Shown in pieces: positions 52,769 to 63,707 of a DNA stretch of 64,000 bases (within the stretch, counting starts at the first letter, position 1; each line of letters opens with the position of its first letter). The notes under the pieces are model-generated. The model saw only the letters and a list, made by a program, of their open reading frames with translations. It did not search any database and was not told where the DNA came from. Both the position numbers and the translations under genes were made by a program. The DNA is from Limnephilus marmoratus (taxonomy: Eukaryota; Arthropoda; Insecta; Trichoptera; Limnephilidae), in NCBI GenBank assembly GCA_917880885.1, contig OU862919.1, forward strand, positions 51,869,058 through 51,933,057. Reading direction: 5' to 3'.

Positions 52769-53478
52769 CCCATTGGCCACAGAATTAATGAGCAAAAAAA
52801 TTGGCCTTCACCACTGAATTAATTTTGTACCAAAAATTGAAAACCTGCATTGGTGTACTAAATCTATTGTAACTTTTAAACCATATATTCAAATAAATTA
52901 ATTTCTTTACATTTATTTACATATTCGATTAAGGTAAAGAAAAACATTAAAATAAAATTAAAAAAATATATTGAAATGTCTGTAAATAAGGATACAAATA
53001 TAACCTTCTCTTTTTTCGTAAGTTTTTTTTCACATTTTTATTTAAAAAAGTTACAAAAAAACATATTATTCATAAATCAAACAATAATGATTGTTGTTTT
53101 TTACATGCATATATTACTAATGACTAATAAAATAATGGTATGATAGTCCTCAAAGCAATCAGGGACGTTCAGGGTCACTACCAAAAGCCTAGAACCACTC
53201 GCAATTTTGAAGAAATTAAATGGCGGCTGGCAGCATACAAAACTTGGAACACAAATATCAGTGAAAAAACATAAGAAACATTTTATTGCCAATTCTTCGA
53301 AATGAATGATTAATTATCTACAGAATGTTCGGCATTTAAAATTTTATTCAAAAATGTCATTGTTGAGCTCGTATTCCGTTTTTTGGCGGACCTACTCTAG
53401 CCCGTCAGCGTGCCGGGGTTTGTGGTTAAGTACCTGAGTTGCACACCCGGCAGGCTGTCGGGGTTTGTGGCCAATGGG
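52769..53478. mobile_element. piggyBac-type MITE, TTAA duplication
   Basis: CCCATTGGCCACA at the left and TGTGGCCAATGGG at the right, each bordered by TTAA (52765-52768, 53479-53482). 710 bp, no transposase. Near the right end, GCCGGGGTTTGTGGTTAAGT and GTCGGGGTTTGTGGCCAA are a direct subterminal repeat. Confidence 0.9.
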
Positions 53479-53655
53479 TTAATGTTTGCATGCAAAATTT
53501 TTACATGTGAAAATTATATATTTATTTCGAATTATAAAATTAGAAAGCGTATTTCATGCAAAACAGTTATTAGTTTTCGGATATGTATTCAGAAATATTC
53601 CATTTATTTGCATTTAAATGTAAAATGGAAATAATTTGACCATCTGAAAAATATG

Positions 53656-54765
53656 CCAAATTTCTTTTCCGTCGATGACAGGCCAATAACATTGATAACG
53701 TCATTGAAAAAAATCGATATTTGAAAATAATTGAACAATTTCACCCAAAATAAGAAAATTTAGCTTAAATGAAACAATGTTACTTTGTTTGAACCACTTG
53801 TATATTTAGTTTACTTCATGTACACGCACACGCCCACAAAACATTTATATCGGTTTAACTCTTCAGTACTAATTACTGTAAGTAAGCTTTTCATGTGCAG
53901 AAACGCTTAGCTAACTTATTTGAGAGATAAAATACATCGAGGGTTAAAATTATGTGTGTACGAAGAGAATAATGCTTTACCGTAACACGCAAGCGGTATA
54001 AAGCCAGAGAGCTTTTGAAGTTTACGACTTGGGATTATTGCAGGAATAAAGTTGTACGAATGTAAATAATTATATAACATATCGTCACTTCAGTTGGAAA
54101 AGGTTCTAACAGAATTTTTTTGGAAAAATGACCTTTGAGTGCAAAACCATTTCTTTTGCTCATTTCTATAACCAAGGCAAATAATAATAATTTAGATAAG
54201 AGACAAATTTATACAAAACAAAAACTTCTCCGACATTTTGCGGAAAAGCTCCAACTAATATAAAAGAAACTTTTTTGCTGAAACTTTTTCATTAATATAC
54301 CATTTAAAATTATTTTCAAAAGTATTTTCGATGTTTTTCTAAAACGAACATTTATTGTTTTATGTAAGTACGGTAAATAAAACGTATAAAGTGTGATAAT
54401 GCTTTAAGTTAATGGAAGAACAACGCAACGCAACCTTTTTAAAGTATTTTTCATCGTTCTAACATAACAAACATTTTAATGATATTTTGTTTTGGTTTTG
54501 TTTTAAAGGCAACCTAAAAACCTAAATTTTGTTAATGTTATCAGTTTGTTAAGACTACGAATTGGACATATTATTACTACGTGTTGTAGAACTTTGTTAA
54601 AACACGCAATCCTCTCACCAAAAGCAATTAAAACTATGAAAATTCACATAATTCCAAAGTTTTAATTTTTTATGTTAGTAAATCAGTGTATAAATGCTTC
54701 GGGTTTCCATCCCGCATAGTGGGTTCAATACTTTCGCTATGATTAAGTCCTCCTTACAGAAGTAA
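53656..54765. other. AT-rich non-coding DNA
   Basis: Nothing recognised. Confidence 0.4.
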
Positions 54766-54769
54766 CAAT

Positions 54770-55110
54770 TTCAGAAGGAATAATATATGGCATCATTACC
54801 TGGGGCTGTGCAAAAAATATATTGATACACTGTTTAAAGCTCATATAATCATAATAAAGAAATACTTATACTAACACCCACTTTATTATTTACATAACAT
54901 CGTATATAAAAAATTCCCTCCGCCGAAAATTAAAAAAATATATATTCAAAAATTTTACTAATTTTGCTTTACAATTTACACCTCACAAAATGCTAGAATC
55001 AGGCATTCACACCAACTACAAATCGTACCTAAAATAAACACATCCTTTGAACAAAAACATTACTATTAATAATTCACTTCCAACAATTTAAAACATACAC
55101 ACTTACAAAA
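54770..55110 (+). pseudogene. Heavily decayed LINE RT C-terminus
   Basis: Readings such as SEGIIYGIITWGCAKNILIH, then frame changes, then NNSLPT, resemble the Y-GI-WGC and YN-LP landmarks of LINE RT C-termini (compare SLLSYNIVCWGSCQKTYIEP in the 13-kb LINE). Many stops. Weak but consistent in order. Confidence 0.45.
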
Positions 55111-55167
55111 TACATAAACCCTATATGGAACTGGCTGCAATCCTCATAAAAGCAGTAATTTTGTTAA

Positions 55168-55724
55168 CCACTTAGGCCTTGGACCTATAATGTAAGAAGG
55201 TCAAAATATTTCGGCTTTATAATAAAATCCAAATAAATGGAATATTTCTGAAAGCATCCGAAAACTAAAACTGTTTCTGAAAAGTGATGAAATGCGTTTT
55301 CAAATTTTATAATTCGAAATAAGCATATTAGTTTTTTTAATATTAACAGAAAAAAGTTTTAAAAATGGCTGAACTTACTTTTTTTCAAACTAAGGTTATT
55401 GATAATGAAAAATAATAAAAACACAGATATTTTATCGGGCAAATGTATTATAAACGTATAGCCAACTCATTTTTTATAGTTTCATGGAAAAACAAATAAT
55501 AAAAATTTCTCAATTTTTTTAAAAATTGTGGTCGTAAACTTTAGTTATATATATGTAGGTATACATTTTAATAATTTTGTGGTTAACTTTAGACAAATCG
55601 TGGTGTTTTCTCTTTCAAACACCGTTTAGCTCATATTTCTAACCATTGATAGTAAGGGAGGCACAGCGATTTCTATTTGCCCTATATGAGTTGTTCCGAA
55701 ATGCGAAAAAATTTGCCTGAGGGG
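55168..55724 (-). mobile_element. TTAA-type MITE, most complete copy
   Basis: Left border TTAACCACTTAGG (TTAA 55164-55167), right border CTGAGGGGTAA. Read on minus it begins CCCCTCAGGCAAATTTTTTC, CTCATATAGGGCAAATAGAA, CTTACTATCAATGG. About 560 bp, uninterrupted; reference for the split copies. Confidence 0.75.
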
Positions 55725-56957
55725 TAACTGACTTACAAGATAATTTTATTATGTTAAAAGTATTTAGAAGTTGATTTTATGTTTTAATGTTAATTGCTTC
55801 TCCTTTTAATTCACCATTGAAAAATGTCCTCCACAATACAGTTAAACTAACACAACCTAGTGTGGAAGACAAAATTCAATACCTTTCTATATTATTAATA
55901 CGTTTAGAATAAAAAAATAAAAATTGTTATGATGTAGATGTAGATGATAGATAGTTTCCCGGGAATATTATACTTTTTTTTATAAAGGAAAAATTTGTAA
56001 AAAATTTAATTAAAAATGCGTAATTTTAGTTCTTTGTTTTGCAAATACAAAGTTGTTGGTAGACTGGAGAAATAATTAAAAAGCATCAACGTAATAACCC
56101 CCCGCATACAATTTTCTTTGCAAATTTCAATGCGACTAACACAAAACTTTTTAGATGTGGTTAAAAATATTATTAGATTTTCCCCGTAAAGCCTGAGTAC
56201 GCTAAATACCCTATAGGGGACAAATAAAGCACGCTTCAATGGGTTCATATACAGGCTATATAAAAGTCGTAAGGCTTCAATTGTGAAAGCCTTTTCAATG
56301 TGTAGTGTATAGCCTGTGTGGGTATAAGAGCCACCCGATAAACATTCGGAAGAACCGCCACAAAGGTTTTATTGACGGGGTTGCCTTCTTTAGGTTAACT
56401 TTCAAGACTATAGAACCACGTAAGAAAAGGACGTAGGTATCTAGGACAATAATGATAAGGCATAGTTGGACAATGTTGATATGTATGTACTGAAACCATC
56501 CAACCCAAAAACACATAAAATTGAATTTTTGTTGAATTCGACTTTATTAATAGTGATATTTTTATTTACTGAAGACACACGACCAAAAAGTTCAAAATTA
56601 GAAACACCCACGTGGGTTGACCTTTCAGTATTTTCATGTTAAAATTATTATCAGGCATAAAATAACATAGAAAAATCCATTTGGTTTAGATACGCTCGAC
56701 TTTGAACTATGTAAAAAAAAATCGCCCAAACCACACAACGGCTGCGAAAAAAAAACATTTAAAATACCAATAAATGTATGTAATACTGTAAAAATCAATA
56801 TTTTGTGTAAGACACACAGTAAAGAATGCTTCTTGATTGTTAAAAATAGTATCGTCCTTTTTAGCCCAAAACTAAGAAAATAAACATATTCTTTCACATT
56901 TCCTCACTGGTCACACACCTGCGTAACCTTTCTCTCCGATCCCGTCCAATATCTATA
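55725..56957. other. AT-rich non-coding DNA
   Basis: No gene recognised. Confidence 0.4.
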
Positions 56958-57170
56958 GTTTTTTTTTAATTTTTGAAAAATTTTCAAATTATAAAAGAAA
57001 GACAAACATTCCCGGGTTACGAATAACCCGACAATATTTGAAAATCTCCTACTACCACCACAGTAAGCCGAAAATGTTTCGTGATGGAGCACTTAGCCAG
57101 CCGAGGAATGGAACAAGAAACGACTGGGTGGGACCCAAACACGATACCCACTCAACCACTGACCGGTCGT
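56958..57170 (-). mobile_element. tRNA-derived SINE, copy 1
   Basis: On minus: GACCGGTCAGTGGTTGAGTGG (A box), TTTGGGTCCCACCCAG arm, a diverged B box TGTTCCATTCCTCGG, then GGTGGTAGTAGGAGATTTTC, TCGTAACCCGGGAATGTTTG and an A/T-rich tail. Same order and length (about 200 bp) as copy 2. Confidence 0.88.
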
Positions 57171-57217
57171 AATGTTAATGTTTTATGTCGAATAAAAAAA
57201 ACAACTAGAATGTCCAT

Positions 57218-57262
57218 ATAATGTCAGGAATCACTGGTTAAAGTAAGTCAGAAATGTCCCTC
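57218..57262 (+). mobile_element. Solitary end of the 10.5-kb MITE family
   Basis: GTCAGGAATCACTGGTTAAAG followed by TAAGTCA and GTCCCT, as at 10783-10812. Confidence 0.7.
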
Positions 57263-58141
57263 CACTGCCTGTATAATAAGGTAGAGCGTGCTGAAGTAGA
57301 CCTTTTCGTCGATAATTTATAAGCGTTTTGAATAAACATTCTGCTATTTTAAAATTAGTCATTTACATAAAATTTTTCATGAGTTAAAAAAAAATTACCT
57401 ACTCCACTATTTTTCACCATAAAAATGCTGATTCTGAAATATTTTCAACATTTACATATCACAATATTGGTAGGTATGTTATATGTGTATGTTCTTGCTA
57501 CGCTAATGCGTTCGTGATTATTTCATTTGTTGTTGAAACTAATCTGTGGAACTAATCTCCTGCTGACAAGCTACTTGCAGTAGCTTAGCGTGTAGTAAAT
57601 TCCAATTGCATGCAATTTTTATACATTTCAAAGATGTGCTCTTTGTATTTAACAAACCAAACAGTTTTTTATTCCTCCTGAAAATTGGTGTAAAATGAGA
57701 TATGCGGTGTTGTAGTGTGAGCGACGATATATTGTAGGTAAATATTTGTTTGAAACGTTTAATAATAAAATTTCTCTCTATTAACCTCGTTACATTTTTT
57801 CATCATTTCCGCTGACTCATATTTTAGCAATAAGCTAAAATGGTTTCATCTCCACGAACTGAACGGATGAGAGACAGACATGTAAGCAGATTCACTGCGC
57901 ATTTATGGGATTTAGATCATCCCCCTGCGATAGTTCACAGCCCTTTAGGGGTGAGATCCGTGATTACCTAATAAATACCCTGGAAAACGTATTGTTAACT
58001 GCTGCCTCTCACAATAATATTGGATGAATGTTTTCAGGGAGATATTGAATAGAAGTTTATTAAGAAGAATTCTATGATTAAGTGTGATTCAGTCAATTCC
58101 CATGTTAAAATATATTTTTTATTCGCAATTAATTATTATAA
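57263..58141. other. Non-coding DNA
   Basis: Nothing recognised. Confidence 0.4.
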
Positions 58142-58580
58142 TTTTTTTTTACATTAGGAGGCCCTGAGGAAAATGATTCCTCCCAGGGCCTATGTCGTCT
58201 TTGGAATGCTAAGTTTAGGAAAGGAAGGAGTGAAGTTCTGGGAAGGAAAAGGGTAATAGGGGTGGGTAGGAATCTAGGGGTCAGTGCGTCCAGGAGTGAC
58301 GGACGTATGAATCCCTCCTACTGAGATGCAAGGCGATCTTCCGAGAGAGTACAGCTGGAGAAGTCAAAGGAACTCCCTCAACCATTCTCTCCCGATCCGG
58401 TCTGCCATGCAGCTGATGGGTATACGCATCCGCCGCCAAGTCCCGGACAAACCTCACCCCATGAACCCGGGCGCCTCTGCTAAGTCACCAAACGTAGCGA
58501 ACCACTTGGGGTGACCGCTGGCAGAGGTTGTTTATCCAATAAATGGTTTCCGGGGCGGCGGTACCCATACCCGCCTCCCA
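58142..58580 (+). mobile_element. Family A repeat, copy A7 (full length)
   Basis: From TTACATTAGGAGGCCCTGAG (5' hairpin with CTCCCAGGGCC) to GGCGGTACCCATACCCGCCT and CCC. Terminal inverted repeat GGAGGC / GCCTCC. The reference copy. Frames of 62 and 77 codons over it have no protein motif. Confidence 0.88.
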
Positions 58581-58659
58581 AATTAAATAATTGTTATAAA
58601 AAGCGAAAAATGTTTTGCATTAAACATGAATTAAAGTATTATCGTGATTTTTTTCATGA

Positions 58660-59190
58660 GGAAACATGCCGTGTTACACTACCTCTTTTTTTAGCCAACA
58701 TTTCGGCTAGCGTTACAGTGTCCATCATCAGGGCAGATGTATGATGGACACTGTAACGTTATCCAAAACGTTTACTAAAGAAGGAGGCAGCGCAACATGG
58801 CATAGTACCCCAAAACCAAATCACGATAATACTTTTGGCCGTGAAAATTAAAAATCATATCTCATAAATTAAAGTAGTTTTAAATAGTAAAGTGTTGAAC
58901 ATGATTTGAGATTTTAAAGGTCAAGAGTATTAGATCCATTTTTGGGATATCATACCGTGTTGCACTTCCTCTTTCTTTAGCCAACGTTTAACATAGCGTA
59001 GCGTTACAGTGGCCATTACTAACGTTGGCTAAAGAAGGAGGAAGAGGAACCCGGCATAATACCCCAAAAATAAATCACGATAAGCAGTTAGATACGTTTT
59101 TAGATTTTCAAGGCCAAAAGTATTTTCGTTATTTGTTTTTGAGGTGTTATGCCGTGTTGCGTTACCTCCTTCTTTAGCCAACGCTGTCCG
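58660..59190. repeat. Chain of hairpins with GCCGAAATGTTGGC motifs
   Basis: A module (CCGTGTTGC, ACCTCCTTCTTTAGCCAACG, TAGCGTTACAGTG, CCAT) appears at 58666, 58955 and 59150 on plus, and inverted at about 58738-58815 and 59003-59065. On minus the first reads CCTGATGATGGACACTGTAA then GCTAGCCGAAATG, the CTGATGA plus CCGAAA layout of the other hammerhead-like loci, but with a poor helix II here. GATTTTCACGGCCAAAAGTA-like DNA lies between modules. Confidence 0.75.
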
Positions 59191-59506
59191 AAAGTAGTTG
59201 TTTGTTCGTGTACTGAGAATGAATTGAAGAAAAAGTTGACATTACGACATACCTTGAATGTTTTGAAAAATATACTCTTAATGTGGAATTTAAAATCGTA
59301 GTATGAAGGATATTTTAAGATGTGCAATTAATTGTAAACAGGTTTGTTTATTAGAAAAATTAAAAGTAACGAAGTTTTCATCTTATTTTATAATCGAAAA
59401 AGTGCAACAAACGACATGTCGCAACCGTATTGAAAGTTACAATACTAATAGTTGCGTATTTACACTTAGAAATTCAGAAACAAAAGAGACACCAAGAAAG
59501 CAAGAA
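59191..59506. other. Non-coding DNA
   Basis: Nothing recognised; a 143-codon frame here runs into the SINE and is not a gene. Confidence 0.4.
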
Positions 59507-59703
59507 GACCGGTCAGTGGTTAAGTGGGCATCGCGCTTGGGTCCCACCCAGGCGTCGCGTGTTCGATTCCTCGGCTGGCTAAGTCCTCCATCACAACACA
59601 AGCAACGTTTTCGGCTTTCTGAGGTGGTAGTCGGAGATTTTCAAACATTGTTGGTTATTCGTAACCCGGGAATGTTTGTCTTTCTTTTTAAATTAAAAAA
59701 AAG
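59507..59703 (+). mobile_element. tRNA-derived SINE, copy 2
   Basis: GACCGGTCAGTGGTTAAGTG (A box), CTTGG-GTCCCAC-CCAGG stem-loop (anticodon position CCC), GTGTTCGATTCCTCGGC (B box), body to CGTAACCCGGGAATGTTTG, tail TTAAATTAAAAAAAA. Transcription would be by RNA polymerase III from these internal boxes. Confidence 0.92.
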
Positions 59704-60690
59704 CTCAAAATATTTACTGAGCCCATTCCAATAGGAGTTTACGTTGGGATTTTTTTAAGAATGTCAATTTAGTCAAGATAATAAATGTGTTACATACTGA
59801 TATGAGATATACTCCAGTCGCAATATAGATACACTCTAGCAGTTAAGGGTTTTGCTGCTAGGTCCTGTGGGCGGCTTTTGGTTTGGCTTCCCCCAGTGAA
59901 AATGCAAATCCAAGAATATTACGTCTGCTAGCCGACGTTCCTCATGCTAGCTGTTAACGCAAGGAGCGCCATATTTTGGCATTATGGTTACTTGCTTTAA
60001 TTCGGTTCTATTGCGGTAGTAGGTTAGTCACAAACTTCACGTTCACAAATAGTTTCCATATGGCGCGGCGTCAGAGTTGTACTCGGAGTAGGATTATTAA
60101 ATTTCAACCATACAGTCACTGGGGTATTGATACTGTCAGATTATTATTATGAATACCAATGTAGATACATTATTATTTAATTTTAATTTCAAACCATGGT
60201 TCACTAGATGATTACTAGCGGACTGCAGTAAGTTATAGCTGAAGCCAAAATTATTTTTAAAAATATTCATATCGGTTGCGCCTCCGTCTGTAACTCAGGT
60301 TCAATGAATTTTAGAACTTATGTTTGGAATTTGTGTTTCATATTTTCAAAATTGAAAGTGACTGTCGGATTGTTGCAGAATTCAGTAAAATAGATACTTA
60401 ACTATTATATAATATTTTGGACAGAAATTTATTTTAATTGCGATTTTCAAAATTGGAACTGATTTGTCGGGAAATCGGACTATCCCATTTATTATTATTT
60501 TTTTATTATTCCAGGATGTGGGGAGGATACTGCAAGCTCATACGTCCCTTGTAGTTATACATTATGGAGTAATATATGAATAAAGTTAATTTGAAGAAAA
60601 GAAACAAGTAGAATAGAAAAAAATAAATCAAATATAATAAATATATAGGGCGTGGTCTTGAGTGAGCTCGGGCCCAGCGCTCATTCAGGA
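59704..60690. other. Non-coding DNA
   Basis: No supported gene. The GC-richer patch at 59850-60000 has no open frame of note. Confidence 0.4.
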
Positions 60691-60694
60691 GTGG

Positions 60695-60885
60695 CGTTTA
60701 TTTCTGGAAGGTGGCGCTCACCACCGTGTTGTCGGAGGTCATTAGCAGCTTCCTGTCTCTAGTGACCCGGTATCTCAGCAAGCCGTTAAATCCATTCAGT
60801 TCTAGTTCCGTGAACATTGTTGAAGCGCTGCTATACCTCCTGTATCCAAATACAATTCTGCAGGCGAAATAATGTTGGATCCAAA
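60695..60885 (-). pseudogene. LINE RT C-terminal relic
   Basis: Minus-strand peptide FACRIVFGYRRYSSASTMFT, ELELNGFNGLLRYR matches the FR-x-x-FG-x-R-x-x-SAS-MF landmark near the C-terminus of many LINE reverse transcriptases. No catalytic part present; short remnant. Confidence 0.7.
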
Positions 60886-60978
60886 GTTGGTTCATCGAGT
60901 AGTGTTGAGTACCTCATACAAGAGGCACCTCAAATGTCCCATACAAACACGTAAAATGTCCCCCCACCTCAAAACCAT

Positions 60979-61465
60979 AATTTATGAGCACAAGAGTCCC
61001 AACTGCTCCAAAATAATTTTTTTTTGAAAATTTTTTTATTGTAAATTATTGTTATGTGAATACACATAAGAATAATTTATGAGCACAAGAGTCCCAATTG
61101 CTCGAAAAAAATTTTTTTTTTGAAATTTTTTTTTATTGTAATTATTGTTATGTAAATAAACAAAACAATAATTTATGAGCACAAGAGTCCCAACTGCTCC
61201 AAAAAAATTTTTTTTTTTTTTTTAATTTTTTTTTTTTATTTTAAATTATTGTTATGTGAATACACCTAACAATAATTTATGAGCACAAGAGTCCCAACTG
61301 CTTAAATTTTTTTTTTATTCTAAATATTTTTTATTGTAAATTATGTATTGATAAGTGAATACCGTACAACAGTAACAACTGTACCAAAAAAAAATATTTT
61401 TTAATATATTTTTATTTTAAATTATTGTTATATGTTATGTAAATACCGCACAAGAGTCCCAACAG
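60979..61465. repeat. Minisatellite grown from the family B 5' end
   Basis: GAGCACAAGAGTCCCAACTG recurs in units starting at 60979, 61074, 61170, 61274, a decayed one near 61358, and 61441; spacing about 95 bp. Units are separated by T-rich DNA and TTATTGTTATGTGAATAC. Confidence 0.92.
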
Positions 61466-61640
61466 CTCCCAAGGGAGGGAGGATGAGGCAGTGTTGAGAT
61501 GAGGTGGAGGGGGTTGCTGAGGAGGGGGAGGGATAAGAGGGGGGGTGCAGGGGGGGTGGGGTGCAGGGGGGGGGGGAAAAGAGGGGGGGTGCAGAGAGGG
61601 GATCAGAGGTGGTGAAGGTGGGGAGGGGGTAGACATTTTT
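61466..61640. repeat. G-rich low-complexity tract
   Basis: Long GGGGG runs mixed with AGG; the proline-rich minus frame over it is an artefact. Confidence 0.8.
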
Positions 61641-62261
61641 TCACTATCATCGAGCTGATTCGGTAGACACATCATGTTTCACACTATGTAGTGTGTACAG
61701 AATGCAACGAACAATGTTTTTAAAAACATTATTGCTATCGTAGAACAATCTTCGGGCCCTCAAATTAAACAATTTACTGATACTTCTCCTTTGTCGTTTA
61801 ATATCACCGTCAACCGAGAGTTCTTCCGTAAAGATGTGGCAAAGAATTTTACGATCTTAGATGTATTTATGTTTTCCTCATTAACTCGTACGGGTGGTGG
61901 AATTCGATTAGTTACATCTTCTTGGGGTTGTGTATCATGTTGTGGTCATTTGCATATTATTTACAGAATTTTTGTAATAATCTCAACCCCTTGAACGATC
62001 AAGTCGTCCATATTTATGATTGTCAAGTTTTATTTATACAGCTCAATTCTAAATTTATGTTATTTTATTACATATTCAATAATAATACCAGGATGATTCT
62101 AATTTGATAATAAAAATAATCGTAATAATGACCATCTCCGTTGTCGAGGGAAAATTAACTATTTTGTGTTATTTCAAAATCTATTAATTTAAAAATAATA
62201 TGTAATATATTTGCGGTACGTTTCAGAGTAGAAGATACTTTCAGCTCGTTGCTTAAAATGA
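61641..62261. other. Non-coding DNA, nothing firm
   Basis: Frames up to about 70 codons without a motif. Confidence 0.4.
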
Positions 62262-62455
62262 CGTTCAAACGTTGCTTAAAATGACTTTAGCCATGTTTGA
62301 TGACCATATCTGAATAGCCGGACATTCTCCCACTTTCCTCTTCCCCATCACCTTCAGCCTCACAACCTACCTAACCCAATTGGGGATGCTACAGTCTCAC
62401 TGGCTCCCGACGATTGGGAGGAGTTGAGACTCCTGTGTGGTATTCACATAAAACA
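62262..62455 (-). mobile_element. Family B repeat, copy B5
   Basis: On minus: GGAGTCTCAACTCCTCC, GGGAGCCAGTGAGACTGTAG, CAATTGGGTTAGGTAGGTTG, GGCTATTCAGATATGGTCAT, TTTAAGCAACGTTTGAACG. Confidence 0.85.
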
Positions 62456-63707
62456 AGAATAATAATATCCCCGCGCACTGTTACTCCCACGATAATAGTG
62501 AAAAATATTTTAACGCGATATTAGTACGCAATGGCACCTCTTTGACTTTTACGGTTCAGCACTTGTAATAAATAGGATGAAAACCTAATTTAAGTTAAAA
62601 TGTTGGAAGTTCCTACAGTAGTTTTAATCAAAAAGGTTTTATGTTACGGTTCAAGCTTTGTTATTTTCCCTGAAAGGCTTCGATGATAAACGATGAATAG
62701 ATCGGAAGCTAGTTTGTGATTTATGGATAAATTTTTCATGGGTTTCTTTACAGCTTCAAATAGCTATGAGAAATTTCAACCATTTGTTTCAACCATCGAC
62801 CAAGTATTATCTAGATAGGGCATGGGAACTTCAAAATTAACACCGATGCCAAAAATATTGGCTGAAGAAAACATTTATCAAAAAGAAAGTGCATTATCTC
62901 GCTGTCAAAAGATTGGAAGAAGCATCGCTTTTTACCCTTTCTATGTCAGCAAGGAGCAAATTTTTCTTCCAACAAGTTTGTAAAGTTTTAAGGTAAGGAA
63001 CCGGTAAAATAAAGACTCATCTTCAGGACAAATTCTAAGGAACTCTTGATTTATTTGTTCTATTTCCAATTACATTTTTTATAATCGGAAGATACAAAAC
63101 TACCCGAGACAGACCAAGGAGCTAGTAGTTAATTAGGTGTAGTTTCAGCGAAGCGACGAAGAGGAAAGAGGTATATCCCTTTAAAAAACCGTCATTTATA
63201 GAAAATCTCCTTGGCTGGTCACAGCTTTGTACCTTCCGGACATCTGTTGATAATTTAGCTAACTAACTATGAGAGTTCTCACCTAGTGTTTTTACGTGGA
63301 TCTCGAGAGGTGTGAGTCCTGGCTAAATTCGATTTTTAAAGGTCTGAATTTTAGACAAAGTTCGTCCCAAGAGCGTCGTTAAGATCATTTTTCAAAATAC
63401 GAATTTGAGGCAATATTTTAGGTAAGGGCTCTCGAGAACTTTATCATTAACAATTTATTCAGCTATATGAATATTTAAAAAAAATAATAAAATTATAGCT
63501 TCAAGGTAGCGGCGTATCGTTTTATTGATAAAAATCGAACTTTTCTTTCTAACAAAACTACGTCACGCATGGAGAGTTGCATTATGAAATAATAATCTTA
63601 GGTGGTGTTATTTTTAGATTAGAATTTAGTATGGGAGGGCTGAGCTATTGTAATTGTATATCGATGGTTTCAACATATACATTCCTCAAACTTTAAAAAC
63701 AACGTCG
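62456..63707. other. Non-coding DNA, nothing recognised
   Basis: No supported gene. Confidence 0.4.

Larger units (their letters stand above)
51966..53655 (+). mobile_element. TTAA-type MITE carrying two nested elements
   Basis: TTAACCCTTTTAACC left end, AGGTCTCACACAAATAGCTG, CTTACTATCATAGTGAGAAA, then right-hand blocks AAAGCGTATTTCATGC and TTGACCATCTGA; the outermost right end is lost. Interrupted at 52212-52554 and 52769-53478. Confidence 0.7.

Noticed and set aside
58326..58744. 62- and 77-codon frames
   Set aside because: They lie within family A copy A7 and are not shared in frame by other copies.
61412..61675. Proline-rich 87-codon minus frame
   Set aside because: Translation of a G-rich low-complexity tract.
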